A stretch of DNA of 64,000 nucleotides from Ruminiclostridium cellulolyticum H10 (GCF_000022065.1 NC_011898.1:1076001-1140000); one strand, 5' to 3'; positions 36,574 to 46,426 are shown, counted from the stretch's first letter. Notes: generated by a model not told the origin, from the sequence alone. Made by a program: numbers and translations.

Positions 36574-37433
36574 AAAAAATATCATTTAAAAAACTCGAAC
36601 TCAAACCAGAACTTGAAAATAAAAATGAATCAACAATAATTCCTTGTGCACCTAAGGAACTGTTATTGATTTGTCCAAAATGCAAAAAGACATTGCTAAA
36701 GAGTGAACTGGCTGACAATCTTGATGTTTGCCGAGAATGTGGATATCACTTCAGAATAAGTGCAAGAAAAAGGATAGGCATAACAGTAGATAATGAGACA
36801 TTTGTAGAGTACGATAGAGAACTTAGATCTAAGAATATATTAAATTTTCCGGGATATGACGAAAAGTTAAAGACGGCAATAAAAGAAAACGGCGAAAATG
36901 AAGCTGTAATTTGCGGAATTGGTAAAATAGAAGGTTTTGAGTGTGCTATTTTTGCTATGGAACCATTTTTTATGATGGGGAGTATGGGTTGTGTTGTTGG
37001 AGAAAAGATAGCCAGGCTTTTTGAACTAGCCACTGACAAATCAATTCCTGTTATAGGTTTTACCGTCTCGGGTGGAGCTAGGATGCAAGAGGGCATTATG
37101 TCTTTGATGCAGATGGCAAAAATAAGTGGAGCTGTAAAGAGGCACAGTAATAATGGAAATTTGTATGTAGCAGTACTGACAGATCCGACCACCGGAGGAG
37201 TAACAGCTAGTTTTGCAATGCAGGGAGATATTATTGTTAGTGAGCCGGATACATTAATAGGCTTTGCCGGACCTAGAGTAATTGAACAAACAATCAGAAG
37301 ATCTCTTCCAGATGGATTTCAAAGGGCAGAATTTCTTATGGAAAGAGGATTCTTAGATAGTATTGTAGGCAGGAATGAGCTTAAGAAATACTTAGGAAAT
37401 ATATTAATGTTACATAACGTGGAGGCGAGATAA
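36567..37433 (+). CDS. accD: Acetyl-CoA carboxylase carboxyltransferase beta subunit
   Basis: 288 residues. A zinc ribbon (Cys36, Cys39, Cys55, Cys58) is followed by the crotonase-like carboxyltransferase domain with GFTVSGGARMQEGIMSLMQM, TDPTTGGVTASFA and GFAGPRVIEQT. With AccA it transfers the carboxyl group from biotin to acetyl-CoA to make malonyl-CoA. It overlaps accC by 7 bp and accA by one base, so translation is coupled. Confidence 0.96.
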   Translation: MLKKISFKKLELKPELENKNESTIIPCAPKELLLICPKCKKTLLKSELADNLDVCRECGYHFRISARKRIGITVDNETFVEYDRELRSKNILNFPGYDEKLKTAIKENGENEAVICGIGKIEGFECAIFAMEPFFMMGSMGCVVGEKIARLFELATDKSIPVIGFTVSGGARMQEGIMSLMQMAKISGAVKRHSNNGNLYVAVLTDPTTGGVTASFAMQGDIIVSEPDTLIGFAGPRVIEQTIRRSLPDGFQRAEFLMERGFLDSIVGRNELKKYLGNILMLHNVEAR

Positions 37434-38215
37434 TGAGTGCTTACGATAAAGTAATGGCGGCAAGGTCAAAAGATCGTCCCACATCAAAAGATTATATCAA
37501 GAATATTTTTACTAACTTTACGGAGTTTCATGGTGACAGACGATTTGGTGATGATAATGCCGTAGTTGCTGGGATTGGCTTGCTTGGAAATAGACCAGTT
37601 ACAGTAATAGCGCTAGAAAAAGGCCAAGATACTAAAGAAAGATTAAGCAGAAACTTCGGGTCCGCTCATCCGGAGGGATATAGGAAAGCTCTTAGGCAGA
37701 TGAAGTTAGCGGAAAAGTTTAACAGGCCGGTGGTATGCTTTATAGACACATCCGGGGCATATTGTGGAATTGGTGCCGAGGAAAGAGGACAAGGACAAGC
37801 AATAGCTGAAAACCTAATAACAATGATTGATTTGAAGGTACCGATTATCTCGATTCTTATAGGTGAAGGTGGCAGTGGCGGTGCTTTGGCCTTGGCAGTA
37901 GCTGATGAGGTTTGGATGCTGGAAAATGCAATATATTCTGTAATTTCGCCAGAAGGCTGTGCCAGCATTTTGTGGAAGGATTCAGCAAGAGTAAAAGAAG
38001 TAGCGGAATGTCTTAAACTTACTGCAGACGATTTGTATTCTCTTGGAGTTACTGATATGGTAATCAAGGAAAATGGTGGAGATTTTATTCGCGTGTATGA
38101 GGATTTAAGTAATAAAATCTTACATAGTATTAATAAATACTACGAGTTCTCTGCAGATAAACTTGTAAAAATGAGATTCGAAAAATATCAAAGATTGGGA
38201 ATGATAACTCAATAA
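37433..38215 (+). CDS. accA: Acetyl-CoA carboxylase carboxyltransferase alpha subunit
   Basis: 260 residues. Key motifs are FTEFHGDRRFGDD, NFGSAHPEGYRKALRQM, FIDTSGAYCGIGAEERGQGQAIA, GEGGSGGALALAVAD and VISPEGCASILWKD. It is shorter at the N-terminus than E. coli AccA, as in many Firmicutes. It is the last gene of the operon, and no clear terminator was found directly behind it. Confidence 0.96.
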   Translation: MSAYDKVMAARSKDRPTSKDYIKNIFTNFTEFHGDRRFGDDNAVVAGIGLLGNRPVTVIALEKGQDTKERLSRNFGSAHPEGYRKALRQMKLAEKFNRPVVCFIDTSGAYCGIGAEERGQGQAIAENLITMIDLKVPIISILIGEGGSGGALALAVADEVWMLENAIYSVISPEGCASILWKDSARVKEVAECLKLTADDLYSLGVTDMVIKENGGDFIRVYEDLSNKILHSINKYYEFSADKLVKMRFEKYQRLGMITQ

Positions 38216-38949
38216 ACAAACACGTCCCATAATACAGATCTTTCATGTCTTGTAAACAATTTAACAACTTACTGGTAGACTCACTTATAAGATTGAAGAA
38301 AGATTGGTTTCTCCTTTGAGGTCACACGTAAACCGTGTAATAGTATTTATAGGAACGACAGGAACTATTGAATTTTCTGCTCTATTGAAAGATAATCCCG
38401 ACATTTAGTTAGTTGAAATGGATACTGTAGAAGGTACATACGGAACTATCCGTTCAGGCCCTACAACCTGACGACGTAATGCTAAGACCAGCATTACTAA
38501 AACACTAATTTTACAAAAGTACAGACAGATATCCACTGAATAAAGCTACAAAAGCAGGTGGAATTTATTCTTGCACACAAAATCCCAGGTGCTTATTTAG
38601 CATGCTTTTAAATAGAATACTATCAGAATATAATCATTATATACATAAATTGGAATTTAATCTTACACGACCTTGGATTAAGCCATACCGGAATTTACTT
38701 TTTCATTTAACCTACTTGAAACTTCAGGACATAGTTAAAACTTATCAGTTCCTAAAGAGTTTAACGCAGTATGTAAAGAATTTTTAGCAAAGTACAATCA
38801 ATAAAGACTAACTATTAAAAGTCAAGTCTTAAAATGATATTTTGTAATTAAGTACAGAAATGAATTTTAGATATTTATGAACTTTGAAAACTGCATGACG
38901 AATAGAGCATCTTTAAAGGTGCTCAAAAAAGAAGTATTCAGAAAAAGTG
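38216..38949. other. Gene-poor stretch between accA and the IS110 element
   Basis: No intact gene in 734 bp. It contains a possible transposase relic at 38391-38471. At 38905-38924, GAGCATCTTTAAAGGTGCTC forms a short hairpin near the IS110 end. An 8-bp sequence GCATGACG at 38893-38900 is inverted at 40204-40211 and may mark the IS ends. Confidence 0.4.
38391..38471 (+). pseudogene. Possible IS30-type transposase relic
   Basis: The frame reads DNPDI, a stop, then LVEMDTVEGTYGTIRSGP. The EMDTVEG motif is typical of the catalytic core start of IS30-type transposases. Only about 25 codons remain, so this is a weak call. Confidence 0.3.
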
Positions 38950-40124
38950 CTAGGCAGCTTTAATGTATACCTGCTTTGTTTTTTCAAGATGGTATATAAC
39001 CCTTACAAGTTTTTTGGCAGCATGTGAAATTGCGACATTGTAATGCTTACCTTCACTACGTTTCTTTTGAAGATATGCTGCAAATGTAGGATCCCAATGA
39101 CAAACGAATTTTGTGGCATTGAATAGTGCATAACGCAAATATCTCAAACCACGCTTCTCCATGTGAGAATAAGAGGATTCCAATTGTCCTGACTGATAGG
39201 TTGATGGAGATAATCCTGCATATGCAAGTATTTTATCAGGCGAATTAAACCTGCTAAAATCACCAATTTCGGCAATAATCATTGCTTCCATACGATAATT
39301 GATTCCCGGAATAGTGAGTATCGGAGAAGATATTTCATCCATAATAGTTTTAATTTCAGCCTCGATATCATCAATTGCAGAATCTAATTCTCTAATTAAA
39401 GAAATGGTGTGCTTCATTTCTAGAGACTTAGCTGGAATTATTGAACCAATGGAAGTTCTAGCAGCTTCACGTATAGTAACAGCCATGTCTTTGCTATAGC
39501 GACCTCTTGAAGCTTCACTTAAAAGGTTTGTAAGCTTGGTTAAATGAGCAGCAGCTACTTTAGAAGCACCTGGGAACTCCTGTAACAAGGCATAGACAGA
39601 AGCCATATGTAAGGTTGGAACCAACTTTTCTAGTTCGGGAAAAGGATGTTAACAAGCCTTGATATAGATGTTTTTAGCTTAGCACGTTCCTGAACTTTAT
39701 CTAGACGGTAACGAGTTAGTGATTTTAGCTCTTCATTGTGGTAAGATGTATCTGAGTAAGGCTTGAGGGTTACATCAGACATTAACATCATAGCAATTGT
39801 ACGGGCATCAACTTTATCCGTTTTCGTCTTTCTAAGGCTTAGACTTTTTCTGTAAAGATTGGTATGTAACGGGTTGATAACAAAGGTGACCAGACCTTTA
39901 TCAAGAAGGAATCCCAGAAGATTGTAGCTGTAGTGTCCAGTAGCCTCAAGACCTACTTTTACTTTTCCAAAATCTGATGCAACGGATTTAATCTTTTGGA
40001 AAAGGCAATCGAAACCTTCAAGATTGTTTTGGATGGTAAAAGGTTTGAAAAGCACTTCTCCATCTGAATTAGTGATAAGGCAGTCATGCTTATCCTTAGC
40101 AACATCGATTCCTACGTATATCAT
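38950..40124 (-). pseudogene. IS110-family transposase broken by a one-base loss
   Basis: The N-terminal half (40124-39630) is a DEDD RuvC-like domain: MIYVGIDVAKDKHD, GLEATGHYSYNL, and KTDKVDARTIAMML. The C-terminal half (39624-38950) has the transposase_20 domain with PGINYRMEAMIIAEIGDFSRF and YAGLSPSTYQSGQ, and the catalytic Ser is likely within this region. The halves are in different frames. Near 39625-39632 the sequence reads LVNILFP then stops, while the next frame continues ELEKLVPT, so loss of one base explains the break. Together they match a full-length (about 390-residue) IS110 recombinase. The start follows AAGGAG. Confidence 0.9.
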
Positions 40125-40340
40125 CGAATACTCCTTAAAATAAAATTTGATACTGTTTTAGGACCACGGTGCTCTTTGCAGTTGTAACCTCGTTCTAAAT
40201 AAACCGTCATGCGGTATCTAACTGATTAACAAAGTAACAAAGAGACTGTGGTTAGAGCCTTTATTTAACCATCAAGTGGTAGGGGGAGTGAACTAATCCA
40301 CAGTATCTTAAAAACAGCATAGCTTAAACCTAAGAAAAGG
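40125..40340 (-). ncRNA. Candidate bridge-RNA region of the IS110 element
   Basis: The non-coding region upstream of the transposase is rich in structure. ACCACGGTGCTCTTTG (near 40163) pairs with CAAAGAGACTGTGGT (near 40238). GATACTGT (near 40150) is inverted as ACAGTATC (near 40302). AACCGTCATGCGGTA and AACCATCAAGTGGTA are imperfect direct repeats. IS110-family elements of one subgroup encode a bridge RNA in this place. Exact ends and guide loops are not resolved. Confidence 0.4.
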
Positions 40341-40381
40341 TAAAGAAAAAGCTATGACTATATAATACGAGGGGGAACACT

Positions 40382-41872
40382 ATGAAAAAAGTATTGATAG
40401 TAGGTGGAGGAATATCAGGGTTGTCCGCGGGGGTGTTTTCCCGACTTAATGGATTTGATACCGAGATATTTGAAGCACAAGCAAAACCGGGTGGGGAATG
40501 TACTTCATGGAAGAGAAAAGACTATATCTTTGATGGAGCAATAAGATGGTTAATTGGTACAAAAAAAGGTACCGCTGCTTACGATATGTTTAAGACATTA
40601 GGTGCTTTTGAAGACGATAAGATTGTAGTGGAAGAAATATTCTTAACTGTTGAACATAATGGTAAAAAGTTGTATTTCTATAGAGATGTAGATAAATTAA
40701 AAGAACACTTACTTGAAGTTGCCCCGGAAGATACAGAAATGATTAAGGAATTGTGTAAGTTTGCTAAGAAAGCAAAATCTTTTGAAACACCCGTAGATAA
40801 GCATATGCCTGAAATGACAATATTCGATAATATTAAGTTCTCAATGAAAATGTCCTCTATGGGACCTATTATGATGAAGTATGGAAAAGTTGATGGAATA
40901 GACTATTTTAAAAAGTTTAAGAGTACTCTTATTAGAAATGCACTAAAAACACTTGCTTTAGATACATTTCCGGCATATGCACCAATTGCTCTACTCGGAA
41001 CAGTAGTTTCTTATGATGGTGGATGGCCTTTGGGTGGATCAGCTGGTGTATCTGATAATATTTGTAATAAGTTCAAGGAATTAGGAGGTACTATTCATTT
41101 AAGTTCACCGGTTAAAAGAGTAATACAAGAAAATGGTAAGGCTGTTGGAATTGAATTAGATAACGGACAAGTTGTTAAGGGTGACTACGTTATATCTTCT
41201 ACCGATATAAGTATAACACTCAACAAACTATTAGAAGGAAAAATTAAAGACGAGGCATATAATGAGATTTTAAATAGTAACAGTGGAGAATATACATTTG
41301 CCAGCTGTGTTTTTGTTAGTTTAGGAATAGCCGCAGATTTATCAGAAGATGTATCTCCTCTTGTGGTTTCTCTTAATAAAGAACTTAAAATCGGTAATGA
41401 CTTAATAGGAGACATTTATGTCAATACATTTAAACATGAAAAGTCTTTTACACCAGAAGGAAAAACTGCTGCTGTCGTAACAATGGATGTATATGACTAT
41501 AATTATTGGAAAAAATTGTATGATACAGATGTTAATAAATATAAATCTGAAAAGGAACGAATTGCAAAAGCAATTATAGAACAGATTGAAATTATATATC
41601 CAAAGGCAAAAGGAAATATTGAGGTAGCAGAGGTTGCCACGCCAGTTACATATAATAGAATTTATGGGGCGTATAAAGGTGCCTGGATGGGATATGGAAG
41701 AAAAGTATCTGCAAAATACAGAAACCATAAATGTAAACTTGAGGGTATTGATAATTTTGCACTTGCAGGTCAGTGGATTTCAAGTCCGGGAGCTGTTACT
41801 ATCTCAGCTTCAACAGGAAAATTTGCAGTCCAAGAAATATGTAAACAAGCAGACATTAAATTTAGGTCTTAG
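40382..41872 (+). CDS. FAD-dependent phytoene desaturase-like oxidoreductase
   Basis: 496 residues of the CrtI / retinol saturase-like flavoprotein group. The N-terminal FAD site is VLIVGGGISGLSAGVFSRLNG, followed by KPGGECTSWKRKDYIFDGAIRW. The C-terminal FAD motif is GIDNFALAGQWISSPGAV with STGKFAVQEI. In clostridia such proteins are rarely tied to carotenoids; substrates are unknown hydrophobic or isoprenoid compounds. GAGGGGG precedes the ATG. It is followed by a truncated metallo-beta-lactamase relic that was probably co-transcribed. It is not homologous in detail to the five flavoproteins of the sugar locus. Confidence 0.85.
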   Translation: MKKVLIVGGGISGLSAGVFSRLNGFDTEIFEAQAKPGGECTSWKRKDYIFDGAIRWLIGTKKGTAAYDMFKTLGAFEDDKIVVEEIFLTVEHNGKKLYFYRDVDKLKEHLLEVAPEDTEMIKELCKFAKKAKSFETPVDKHMPEMTIFDNIKFSMKMSSMGPIMMKYGKVDGIDYFKKFKSTLIRNALKTLALDTFPAYAPIALLGTVVSYDGGWPLGGSAGVSDNICNKFKELGGTIHLSSPVKRVIQENGKAVGIELDNGQVVKGDYVISSTDISITLNKLLEGKIKDEAYNEILNSNSGEYTFASCVFVSLGIAADLSEDVSPLVVSLNKELKIGNDLIGDIYVNTFKHEKSFTPEGKTAAVVTMDVYDYNYWKKLYDTDVNKYKSEKERIAKAIIEQIEIIYPKAKGNIEVAEVATPVTYNRIYGAYKGAWMGYGRKVSAKYRNHKCKLEGIDNFALAGQWISSPGAVTISASTGKFAVQEICKQADIKFRS

Positions 41873-41891
41873 TAGGTGAAAAAATGCTTGA

Positions 41892-42032
41892 TTATATTTG
41901 CCAAAAACAAAGTGGCAAGCATTCGTTAATAATTGCTACATAATTCATAATACGGATAATAATCATGCCCTAATTGTTGATCCTTCATGGGAGGTAGAAT
42001 CAGCCGATTCAGAAAAGCGAGGGATAAAATGA
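41892..42032 (+). pseudogene. Metallo-beta-lactamase-fold protein N-terminal relic
   Basis: 46 codons without a start read KWQAFVNNCYIIHNTDN, then HALIVDPSWEVES. NCYI and ALIVDPSWE are the first two strands of the MBL-fold hydrolase. The HxHxDH metal site is missing because the gene stops just before a solo IS end at 42054. Confidence 0.6.
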
Positions 42033-42053
42033 AGACGTTTATATTCTATTAAA

Positions 42054-42090
42054 TGTCCTGAACGGTACTTGGGTTTACACTCCTCTGGGG
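42054..42090. repeat. Solo copy of the IS481-type left end
   Basis: 37 bp match 19044-19080 at 35 positions (TGTCCTGAACGGTACTTGGG at the outer end). No transposase or second end is nearby, so this is a remnant of an excised or deleted copy. Confidence 0.8.
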
Positions 42091-42192
42091 ACGCTGTAAA
42101 TAATTTTGTGTATGAACATGGGAAAATACTCCTTTATGGTTAGGGGTAAACCACAAGTACCTCGATATGCAGTTAAAATGGGTTGCGACTAT

Positions 42193-43074
42193 TCAGGAGT
42201 GTTTATGACATTCTAATACATATCTGGAGAAATCAAGTGCGGCCTGTGCTTCTCTATCCAGCATTTTCTCATCTGCACCGTTACTAATGTCACGCCAAAC
42301 CTTAATATTAGATCCGACAGTTCCGCCCATTCTAACAAAAGGTTCCATAACAACACTACCGTTATAACCTATGTCAGCAAGAGCCTCACCAATTTCTACC
42401 CATGGAATTCTTCCTCTGCCGGGAACTTTACGATTACATTCGCCAGTGTGTAAATGTCCCAAGTAAGAGCCCGCAGTCCTGATTGCACCTCCGATACTAT
42501 CTTCCTCAATATTCATATGGAAGGTATCAAGCATTACCTTTACATTGTTATGGTCAACCTGTTTTACAAAATCTACACCCTCTTGTGCTGTGTTAATTAA
42601 ATAATTCTCAAATCTATTAAGAACCTCTAGGCAGAAATCCACTCCACAGGCTTCGGCCACCTTAGCAACTTCTCGAACACTTTCAACGCTGCGTTCCCAA
42701 TCGCCTTTTTTATCAATTGTCTTTGTGTAATCTATCGGCCAATAAGAATATAAAGCCCCACCTATCAAATGTACATCCAGCTTGTAAAGTCGTTTGAGTA
42801 AATCGGTATAAAAAGCTTTAGCATTTTTGCGAATATCGGGGTCGGGAGAAGACAGGTTTTGTTCTGCACTAGGCCCATGGCCTACCGTAAGTGTAATTCC
42901 ATTGCCATGGGCACATGCCTTGAGCTCATTAATCTGAATGTCACTGTAAAAAGGTAGCGGTGAAGCTGCAATCTCTAGAATATCAAAACCAAGCTTTGCA
43001 ACCTTCTCAATATAGTATTTGTAATCAGCTTCCCATTCTTGTTCCCAATATGCGTAGTATATACCATGTTTCAT
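42193..43074 (-). CDS. D-psicose (D-allulose) 3-epimerase
   Basis: 293 residues, a TIM-barrel sugar epimerase. From memory it matches the characterised R. cellulolyticum H10 enzyme (DPEase) over its whole length. Metal ligands are Glu150 (CLEVLNRFEN), Asp183 (MLDTFHMNIEE), His209 (LGHLHTGECNR) and Glu244 (VVMEPFVRMGG). It interconverts D-psicose and D-fructose at C3, using Mn or Co. It has AAGGAGG before the ATG and is the distal gene of a minus-strand operon behind two FAD oxidoreductases. Its natural substrate in the cell is not established by the in-vitro activity. Confidence 0.97.
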   Translation of the reverse strand: MKHGIYYAYWEQEWEADYKYYIEKVAKLGFDILEIAASPLPFYSDIQINELKACAHGNGITLTVGHGPSAEQNLSSPDPDIRKNAKAFYTDLLKRLYKLDVHLIGGALYSYWPIDYTKTIDKKGDWERSVESVREVAKVAEACGVDFCLEVLNRFENYLINTAQEGVDFVKQVDHNNVKVMLDTFHMNIEEDSIGGAIRTAGSYLGHLHTGECNRKVPGRGRIPWVEIGEALADIGYNGSVVMEPFVRMGGTVGSNIKVWRDISNGADEKMLDREAQAALDFSRYVLECHKHS

Positions 43075-43106
43075 GTTAGTCCTCCTTAAAGGCAGAAAAA
43101 CTGATT

Positions 43107-44480
43107 TTATTCAGCAGGTTCCAGTATTACGTTGGAATTGCGAAGGATTTTACGAACTTCCTTTACATTCACCTGAGCGGGAAGGATATTGTGCTTAACT
43201 GCCAGTGCAGCACCTACACCGGCTCCCTCGCCTATAGCCATGCAGGTTGGCATAACCCTTGCTGAACTCATAACTACTGCATCCAGAGAAGCACATCTGC
43301 CGCTGAACATGAGATTGCCAATATCCTTGCTTACTGTACATCCGTATGGAATACCGTATGGCTTTATGCGCTTAACAATTGTACCTGCTCCTTTAGCTTC
43401 ATGTATATCAATTATGTAGGAACCTAGTGCCACAGTATCTTCCGGCACGTCGCCCACAATGATTCTGTCCTCTGTTAATTCGCAGATACCCTCGAAGCGA
43501 CGTGTTTCACGAATACCCATTGAAGGATATATCTGAGTTATATAGCAGTTTTCAAACCCGGGAACATGCTTTTTGAGGGTTTCCACCAGCTTAGGAATCT
43601 GTAAATGTCCCTCAATTTCTGAACGAGTCAAATCCAGCACATCACTGCCGTTGATTCCCAAATGCCTTGTAGAATTAATGTGCACCTCTCCAGGAATCAG
43701 ACTTTTAATGTAAATAAGGGTATCTCTATCAACAGGCAATTCGCCCTTTGCTTTAAGTTCAAGGAAAAGCTTACGAAGTCCAACCATTACATGGTATGGG
43801 TTAGAACGGAAAAAATCAGCGTTGTACTTGTCAAAGTCACATTCAATTGTATTACACAAACGCATCTGTTCAGGATCACTTGCGATAAATTCTATTGTTT
43901 TATCGGTATCAACGTTACCTAAAGTAAACATAAGAGTAGGCGGCTGTAACGCACCTGTGTCCTTTTGACCCATATTGTAGGTAGCACCAGCCATATAACC
44001 CATGTCACCATCTCCGCTAGCATCAATAAACACAGCAGCCTCAACCTCAATATGATAACCCTTCCCAAATAGCGTAACTGTTTTAATTTTACCATTCTCC
44101 ACATTGGTATCAATAATTTCTGTATGCAAGAGTATTTCTACGCCAGCATTGAGACACATTTCGAAAGCAACGACTTTAAAAATCTCATGGTCGTAAAGAG
44201 TTACAGAATTGTGCATAGGGCAGGGGTAATGATCTGTACAGGAATTACGTTTTTTGAGTTCATCAACAAGTTCTTGTGCAATACCAGCAGTTACGGGATT
44301 GCCGTCTTTGTCCAGATATCCTAACAACGGTAATCCTATTGTCAAATTACCACCGAGATATCCATTTTTCTCTACCAGAAGTACTTTTGCACCATTTCTG
44401 CTTGCCGCAATTGCTGCAGGGATGCCACCTGGGCCACCGCCAATGACAACTACATCATATTTTTTTTGGAGGGTTTTCAT
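43107..44480 (-). CDS. FAD-dependent oxidoreductase (PF12831), paralogue A
   Basis: 457 residues without signal peptide, so cytoplasmic. N-terminal FAD motif [18 protein letters not shown] with NGYLGGNL; then [54 protein letters not shown] and [14 protein letters not shown], ending [20 protein letters not shown]. These are the hallmarks of the FAD_oxidored family, which lacks well-defined substrates. The ATG at 44498 has no ribosome binding site; AAGGAG inside it directs initiation at 44480. It lies between paralogue B and the psicose epimerase in one operon. Confidence 0.9.
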   Translation of the reverse strand: MKTLQKKYDVVVIGGGPGGIPAAIAASRNGAKVLLVEKNGYLGGNLTIGLPLLGYLDKDGNPVTAGIAQELVDELKKRNSCTDHYPCPMHNSVTLYDHEIFKVVAFEMCLNAGVEILLHTEIIDTNVENGKIKTVTLFGKGYHIEVEAAVFIDASGDGDMGYMAGATYNMGQKDTGALQPPTLMFTLGNVDTDKTIEFIASDPEQMRLCNTIECDFDKYNADFFRSNPYHVMVGLRKLFLELKAKGELPVDRDTLIYIKSLIPGEVHINSTRHLGINGSDVLDLTRSEIEGHLQIPKLVETLKKHVPGFENCYITQIYPSMGIRETRRFEGICELTEDRIIVGDVPEDTVALGSYIIDIHEAKGAGTIVKRIKPYGIPYGCTVSKDIGNLMFSGRCASLDAVVMSSARVMPTCMAIGEGAGVGAALAVKHNILPAQVNVKEVRKILRNSNVILEPAE

Positions 44481-44537
44481 AGTTTTGGTCTCCTTCATTT
44501 TATAGTTTTTATTTTAAATAATTGAAAATTATGGAAG

Positions 44538-45911
44538 TTAATCCTTAATAACAGCACCTTGCTCAATTAGAGTATTACGAAGCTTAACAATGTCCACATT
44601 CTCGGGACAAACACCACTTTTAAGTGCTATTGCAGCTGCTGTACCTGCCGCCTGACCCATGGCTACGCATGCAGGCATAACTCTAAAGCTTGCTGCGGCC
44701 TCTGAGGAACCGCATATACTGCGTCCTGCAACAAGCATATTGTCACAGTTCTCAGGAATCAGACATCGGTATGGTATGGTGTAGTATTTATCTACACAGG
44801 TAAAGGTGACACCGCCCCCGGTTGAATTGTGTATATCAATTGCATATCCAAAGGTACATATTGCATCATCAAAATGTTTGCGAGAGAGTATATCTTCTGC
44901 TGTTAGCTCGTATTTTCCTACAATGTGTCTGGTTTCACGAACTCCTAGTGCTGTAGCTACTTGGATAAGCTGAACATTCTCACAGCCAGGAAGGTATTTT
45001 TTCATAAATGCAATAACTTCCTGTACTTGACGTCTGCCTTCAATAAGTGCCTTAGTTATATCTGAAGTTTTGGTAGCATCAATATGTGCAATGCGAGTGG
45101 TATTTATTTTCCATCTTCCAAGTATATTCTGCTCATAGTTACCTAATTCGTTACGGTCAAGTGTCCAGTCACCGTTACGCTTAGCTTCTTCTACATACTT
45201 AGCAAAGCAATTGGCAACGTGGTTGTCTAAATTAGATTTATTAGCTTCAAGTTCCCCTAAATATTTCTCACGGTCAATATTACCAACTTCAAAGAAAAGG
45301 GAGGTAGGCTGCATAATGCCTGTTTCCTTGTTGCCAAGCCACGTAGGGACGCCTGCAAAATAGGCCACATCAGCATCACCGGTGCAATCTATGAATAGCT
45401 TTGCACGAATTGCTGCAATACCTTCCTTCATATTGACAATTACGTAATCTATTTTTTTATCCTTAGTGATGCAATCGGTAACCTGTACATTAAAGAGTAT
45501 TTGTGCACCTGATTCTAGAAGCATTTCTTCCATTACAACTGCAAGTACCTCCGACTGATATGGAGTAACATGTCTATGGCTTGCCATATAGTATGAAGAA
45601 AAAGAAGTCATACCTTCCACCTTAGATGGATGAATAGCACCACCACGGGCTTCGGTCCGAAGACAAAGTTCGTCGAAAATACCCTTAACTAATTGTTCTT
45701 CAGCATCATTATCATAGCAGGTCATAAATGGCCCCACCAGACCTGCTGTAGCCATACCGCCAATAATACTTAAGCGCTCAATCAGAAGTGTTTTCGCACC
45801 GTTACGTGCCGCTGCTATTGCCGCCCCGAAGCCTGCTGTACCGCCACCGATAACAAGTACATCTGTTTCTATTACGTTTTTAATGATTTTTGTGTATTGA
45901 ATTTCACTCAT
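44538..45911 (-). CDS. FAD-dependent oxidoreductase (PF12831), paralogue B
   Basis: 457 residues. VLVIGGGTAGFGAAIAAARNG with GGMATAGLVGPFMTCYDND, then DCTGDADVAYFAGVPTW, LGVRETRHIVGKYELTAEDIL, AIDIHNSTGGGVTF, PYRCLIPENCDNMLVAGRS and RVMPACVAMGQAAGTAAA. It is close in layout to paralogue C at 53898 (same length, same MSxxxYTK start and GPFMT segment), so B and C are probably a recent duplication split across the two arms of the locus. First gene of the minus-strand operon; CCAGGAGG precedes the ATG. Confidence 0.9.
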   Translation of the reverse strand: MSEIQYTKIIKNVIETDVLVIGGGTAGFGAAIAAARNGAKTLLIERLSIIGGMATAGLVGPFMTCYDNDAEEQLVKGIFDELCLRTEARGGAIHPSKVEGMTSFSSYYMASHRHVTPYQSEVLAVVMEEMLLESGAQILFNVQVTDCITKDKKIDYVIVNMKEGIAAIRAKLFIDCTGDADVAYFAGVPTWLGNKETGIMQPTSLFFEVGNIDREKYLGELEANKSNLDNHVANCFAKYVEEAKRNGDWTLDRNELGNYEQNILGRWKINTTRIAHIDATKTSDITKALIEGRRQVQEVIAFMKKYLPGCENVQLIQVATALGVRETRHIVGKYELTAEDILSRKHFDDAICTFGYAIDIHNSTGGGVTFTCVDKYYTIPYRCLIPENCDNMLVAGRSICGSSEAAASFRVMPACVAMGQAAGTAAAIALKSGVCPENVDIVKLRNTLIEQGAVIKD

Positions 45912-46426
45912 GGTATCCTCCTGGATATATTTTATGTTAACAAATTAAATTTCAATATATACTTTAGCGAAATTATTGTAAGAAAAAACTACTGTATTAG
46001 CATGGAGGATTTTAATTTATAAATTTATTTTCTTTAAATATAACATTAAATACTTTCAAGTCAACAGAACAGCAAAATGAGTAAAGGATAGTGATAGTTT
46101 TCAAATAAATAGAACATAACTTCTATATTTATCCCTGTATAAATTCTACAAAATATACCATTTTACGATTCAATATTTGATATTTCTACATATAAATATT
46201 GTTGGGAGATAATCTTTTGTGGTATACTATGACAAATAGATTCCCTAAAGAATTATTATAAATTCACAATTATATTCAGGTGTCTATACTATTTTTTATA
46301 AACAAATTAAGTTTCAAATCATCGCATTTATGTAAGTTAAACATGGTTTCTATGATAGATATCCAATTTCATGGCATAGGATTTATTATAATTTGAGCAT
46401 TAGATATTATCAGACGGGAGAAAATT
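45912..46426. other. Divergent regulatory region of the sugar locus
   Basis: 515 bp between the minus-strand epimerase operon and the YesN-type regulator. No gene is seen. It is very AT-rich and should contain both promoters and the regulator's sites. Two similar segments, AACAAATTAAATTTCAA at 45939 and AACAAATTAAGTTTCAA at 46301 (16 of 17 bases equal), are the best candidates for binding sites. Confidence 0.5.
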
